Shown here one piece after another: positions 6,710-8,042 of a stretch of DNA of 8,042 nucleotides. Location of the stretch: positions 1 through 8,042 of the forward strand of contig WAKY01000116.1 of assembly GCA_015523135.1 (NCBI GenBank), in the 5' to 3' direction. A program made the translations under genes and the position numbers. The DNA is from Candidatus Aciduliprofundum sp. (GTDB lineage Archaea > Thermoplasmatota > Thermoplasmata > Thermoplasmatales > Aciduliprofundaceae). Each line of letters begins with the position of its first letter. The first letter of the stretch is position 1. The notes beneath the pieces are model-generated. The model made no database searches. It worked only from the letters and a program-made list of their open reading frames with translations, and was not told where the DNA came from.

Positions 6710-7822
6710 TTACCTCACCACAACTCTTCTCATTTCTTCCAAATTCAAAACTTGAGAGGCATACTCATTGATATCCTGCAATTCCAATCCCTTTATGGCC
6801 TTCAAAATTCCCTCTAAGCTCCCAAATCTCATTTCTGGGTCCAAGTGCAATAAATTTTCCATCCTGTAAATGCTATTATCTCTCTCCAGCATCTCTATCG
6901 CAAGGGTTTTCTTTGCCATTTCTACTTCTTCATTAGTGAAATTTAAGCTCTCCAAGAATCTCTCCATTTTCCTGCATATACTCTCAAAATCGCGAGAATT
7001 TGCCCCAAAGTAGAGGAAAAATCCTCCCTTTACATTATGCCATTCCACTTTGGATTCAACCATATACGCCTCCTTATGAAACTTTCGCCATAGCTTAGAT
7101 GTTGGAAAATTTCCAAGCAAGGTGCTGAGGAGATATGCACGAATATCATATTTGCGCAAGGGGAATGCACATACAATTTCTGCATTTCCTAATCCCTTTT
7201 CAATGACCTTCTCCCTTTCTTCATATTTAATTTCTTGAACTTCTGGCTTTATACCACCTTCCGGTATCTCAACATCTGGAAATTCAATTCCCTTTGGTAT
7301 GAGAACTACCGAATTGTGCTTGTTATAATACCTCTTATGCCATTCTCTTAACTCTTCAATCCCTATTCCGCGGAGTTCTTCCTCGGTTCCCATACTGTAC
7401 CTGAAATCCCATTCAAAAATTAAGTTCCGAGCCCATTCGTATGCTAGCTCCCAAGGAGCATAATCACTCTCCTTTACAACGGCAGGAATTATCTTACTTT
7501 CTTTCTCCTCCTCAACTTTCTCAGGCGAGAATGAAGGGGAGTAAATAAGGGAGAGCAGAATCTCCAGAACCTCTTCGGCATCCTCAGGGAGTGAGGAAAA
7601 GAAGAAAATGGTTCTATCTGGCTGCGTCTCTCCATTTAAACTCACTCCATACTTCGCCACCTCCGCATCCGGCTCTGGACACTCTTCGCTTCTAAGAAAA
7701 ATGGAATGCTCAAGAAAATGCGAAATTCCTCTTTTACCCATGGGCTCATGGCTCCAGCCAACATTCACAGTTAGCAGAATATTGGCGAGTTTCTTAGAGT
7801 CTCCTACTTCAACTATCTTCAT
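6710..7822 (-). CDS. M16 (pitrilysin/insulinase) family peptidase-like protein, half-size, possibly catalytically degenerate
   Basis: M16 enzymes are zinc metallopeptidases built from two similar halves of about 200-220 residues. This 370-residue protein is a single half-size unit and would need to dimerise. The first domain is clear: NVGWSHEPMGKRGIS leads into the inverted zinc motif HFLEH (residues 35-39), followed by the 'YGVSLNGETQPDRTIFFFSSLPED' region that aligns with the usual 'G..NA.T....T.y......ed'. Where the family places its third zinc ligand, in the helix after FSPEKVEEE, residues 113-116 read Pro-Ala-Val-Val. The second domain (from about 200) has the typical GGFFLYFGA and helical C terminus. 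The frame stays open upstream to a TTG at 7900, and 'WRLALGIKRFL' there looks slightly M16-like, but that start would overlap the divergent mptA. I prefer ATG 7822, which leaves 60 bp for promoters. No SD is visible. No second M16 gene lies next to it in this window. Confidence 0.82.
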   Translation of the reverse strand: MKIVEVGDSKKLANILLTVNVGWSHEPMGKRGISHFLEHSIFLRSEECPEPDAEVAKYGVSLNGETQPDRTIFFFSSLPEDAEEVLEILLSLIYSPSFSPEKVEEEKESKIIPAVVKESDYAPWELAYEWARNLIFEWDFRYSMGTEEELRGIGIEELREWHKRYYNKHNSVVLIPKGIEFPDVEIPEGGIKPEVQEIKYEEREKVIEKGLGNAEIVCAFPLRKYDIRAYLLSTLLGNFPTSKLWRKFHKEAYMVESKVEWHNVKGGFFLYFGANSRDFESICRKMERFLESLNFTNEEVEMAKKTLAIEMLERDNSIYRMENLLHLDPEMRFGSLEGILKAIKGLELQDINEYASQVLNLEEMRRVVVR

Positions 7823-7854
7823 AAAATGGATAGATGTTTTCTTATCCAAAAATC

Positions 7855-7861
7855 TTTTTAT
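7855..7861 (+). promoter_or_regulatory. Candidate TATA box for mptA (leaderless)
   Basis: TTTTTAT, preceded by CCAAAAATC, which could act as BRE. The centre is 25 bp upstream of ATG 7883, so transcription would begin at or beside the start codon, giving a leaderless mRNA. There is no SD before the ATG, which agrees with that. The same AT-rich element might serve the divergent M16 gene. Confidence 0.5.
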
Positions 7862-7882
7862 CCCAAGCGCTAATCTCCAAGT

Positions 7883-8042
7883 ATGTATCCTGATGTTCAA
7901 GGTCTTCAGCCAGAAAAAAGGTACAAGATAACCCGCGTAGGGGTTAAGAATGTAGTCAAGCCTATATTCGTGAAGAGAGGGGATAAAACAGTTACCCTTG
8001 TTACTACCATAGACATATTTGTGGATCTACCTCCATCCAAGA
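7883..8042 (+). CDS. mptA: GTP cyclohydrolase, archaeal MptA/FolE2 type, N-terminal part (3' end outside window)
   Basis: The frame opens at ATG 7883 and stays open to the window edge (53 codons). The peptide MYPDVQGLQPEKRYKITRVG is followed by VKNVVKPIFV, a charged turn, then TTIDIFVDLPPSK. This is the conserved beginning of COG1469 / type IB GTP cyclohydrolases: DVQ, an RVGV strand, and a D-FVDLP strand-turn just before the segment that packs the active site. In archaea MptA opens the GTP ring in an Fe(II)-dependent reaction to give 7,8-dihydroneopterin 2',3'-cyclic phosphate for methanopterin-type cofactors. Related FolE2 enzymes feed 7-deazaguanine and folate synthesis, so the exact product here is open. 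The catalytic residues lie beyond the window. It is divergent from the M16 gene, with a likely leaderless promoter. Confidence 0.88.
   Translation, partial: MYPDVQGLQPEKRYKITRVGVKNVVKPIFVKRGDKTVTLVTTIDIFVDLPPSK

Overview
The window looks like chromosomal DNA from a euryarchaeon. It carries archaeal-type genes (a PAC2-family proteasome-assembly chaperone, an archaeal GTP cyclohydrolase MptA/FolE2-type, a short-form ThiC, RtcA), TATA-like boxes about 20-35 bp upstream of start codons, and a mix of very short or absent leaders at first genes with strong Shine-Dalgarno (SD) sites at internal genes. The overall flavour (AT-rich, ATA and AGA/AGG codons, leaderless-looking starts) would fit a Thermoplasmata or Aciduliprofundum-like lineage, but that placement is inference.

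Layout. (1) 1-261 (+) is the C-terminal end of a PAC2-family protein, cut by the window edge. It converges on and overlaps by 10 bp the end of the next block. (2) 3408 to 252 (-) is a tightly packed thiC - rhomboid protease - rtcA unit. It has a 26-bp gap, then an SD that contains the preceding stop codon, and one candidate promoter ahead of thiC. (3) 6634 to 3488 (-) is a four-gene operon in which every junction is a 4-bp overlap (GTGA or ATGA). Its order is a secreted, C-terminally membrane-anchored protein, an ABC ATPase, an ABC-2-type permease, and a second secreted, C-terminally anchored protein. I do not recognise either anchored protein. This cassette is the best candidate here for an undescribed system. 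(4) 7822 to 6710 (-) is a half-size M16-family peptidase-like protein that keeps HxxEH but seems to lack the distal zinc-binding glutamate. (5) 7883 onward (+) is the N-terminal part of an MptA-type GTP cyclohydrolase, divergent from the M16 gene across about 60 bp and apparently transcribed without a leader.

How the genes fit together. The ABC cassette is a physical and translational unit. By inference, the ATPase and six-helix permease form an exporter or membrane-remodelling core, and the two glycosylatable outer-face proteins are dedicated partners. The thiC-rhomboid-rtcA unit groups thiamin pyrimidine synthesis, intramembrane proteolysis and RNA end processing, with no obvious shared pathway. 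MptA would feed pterin or 7-deazaguanine synthesis. I saw no RNA genes, insertion sequences or CRISPR, and no gene-free stretch longer than 80 bp.
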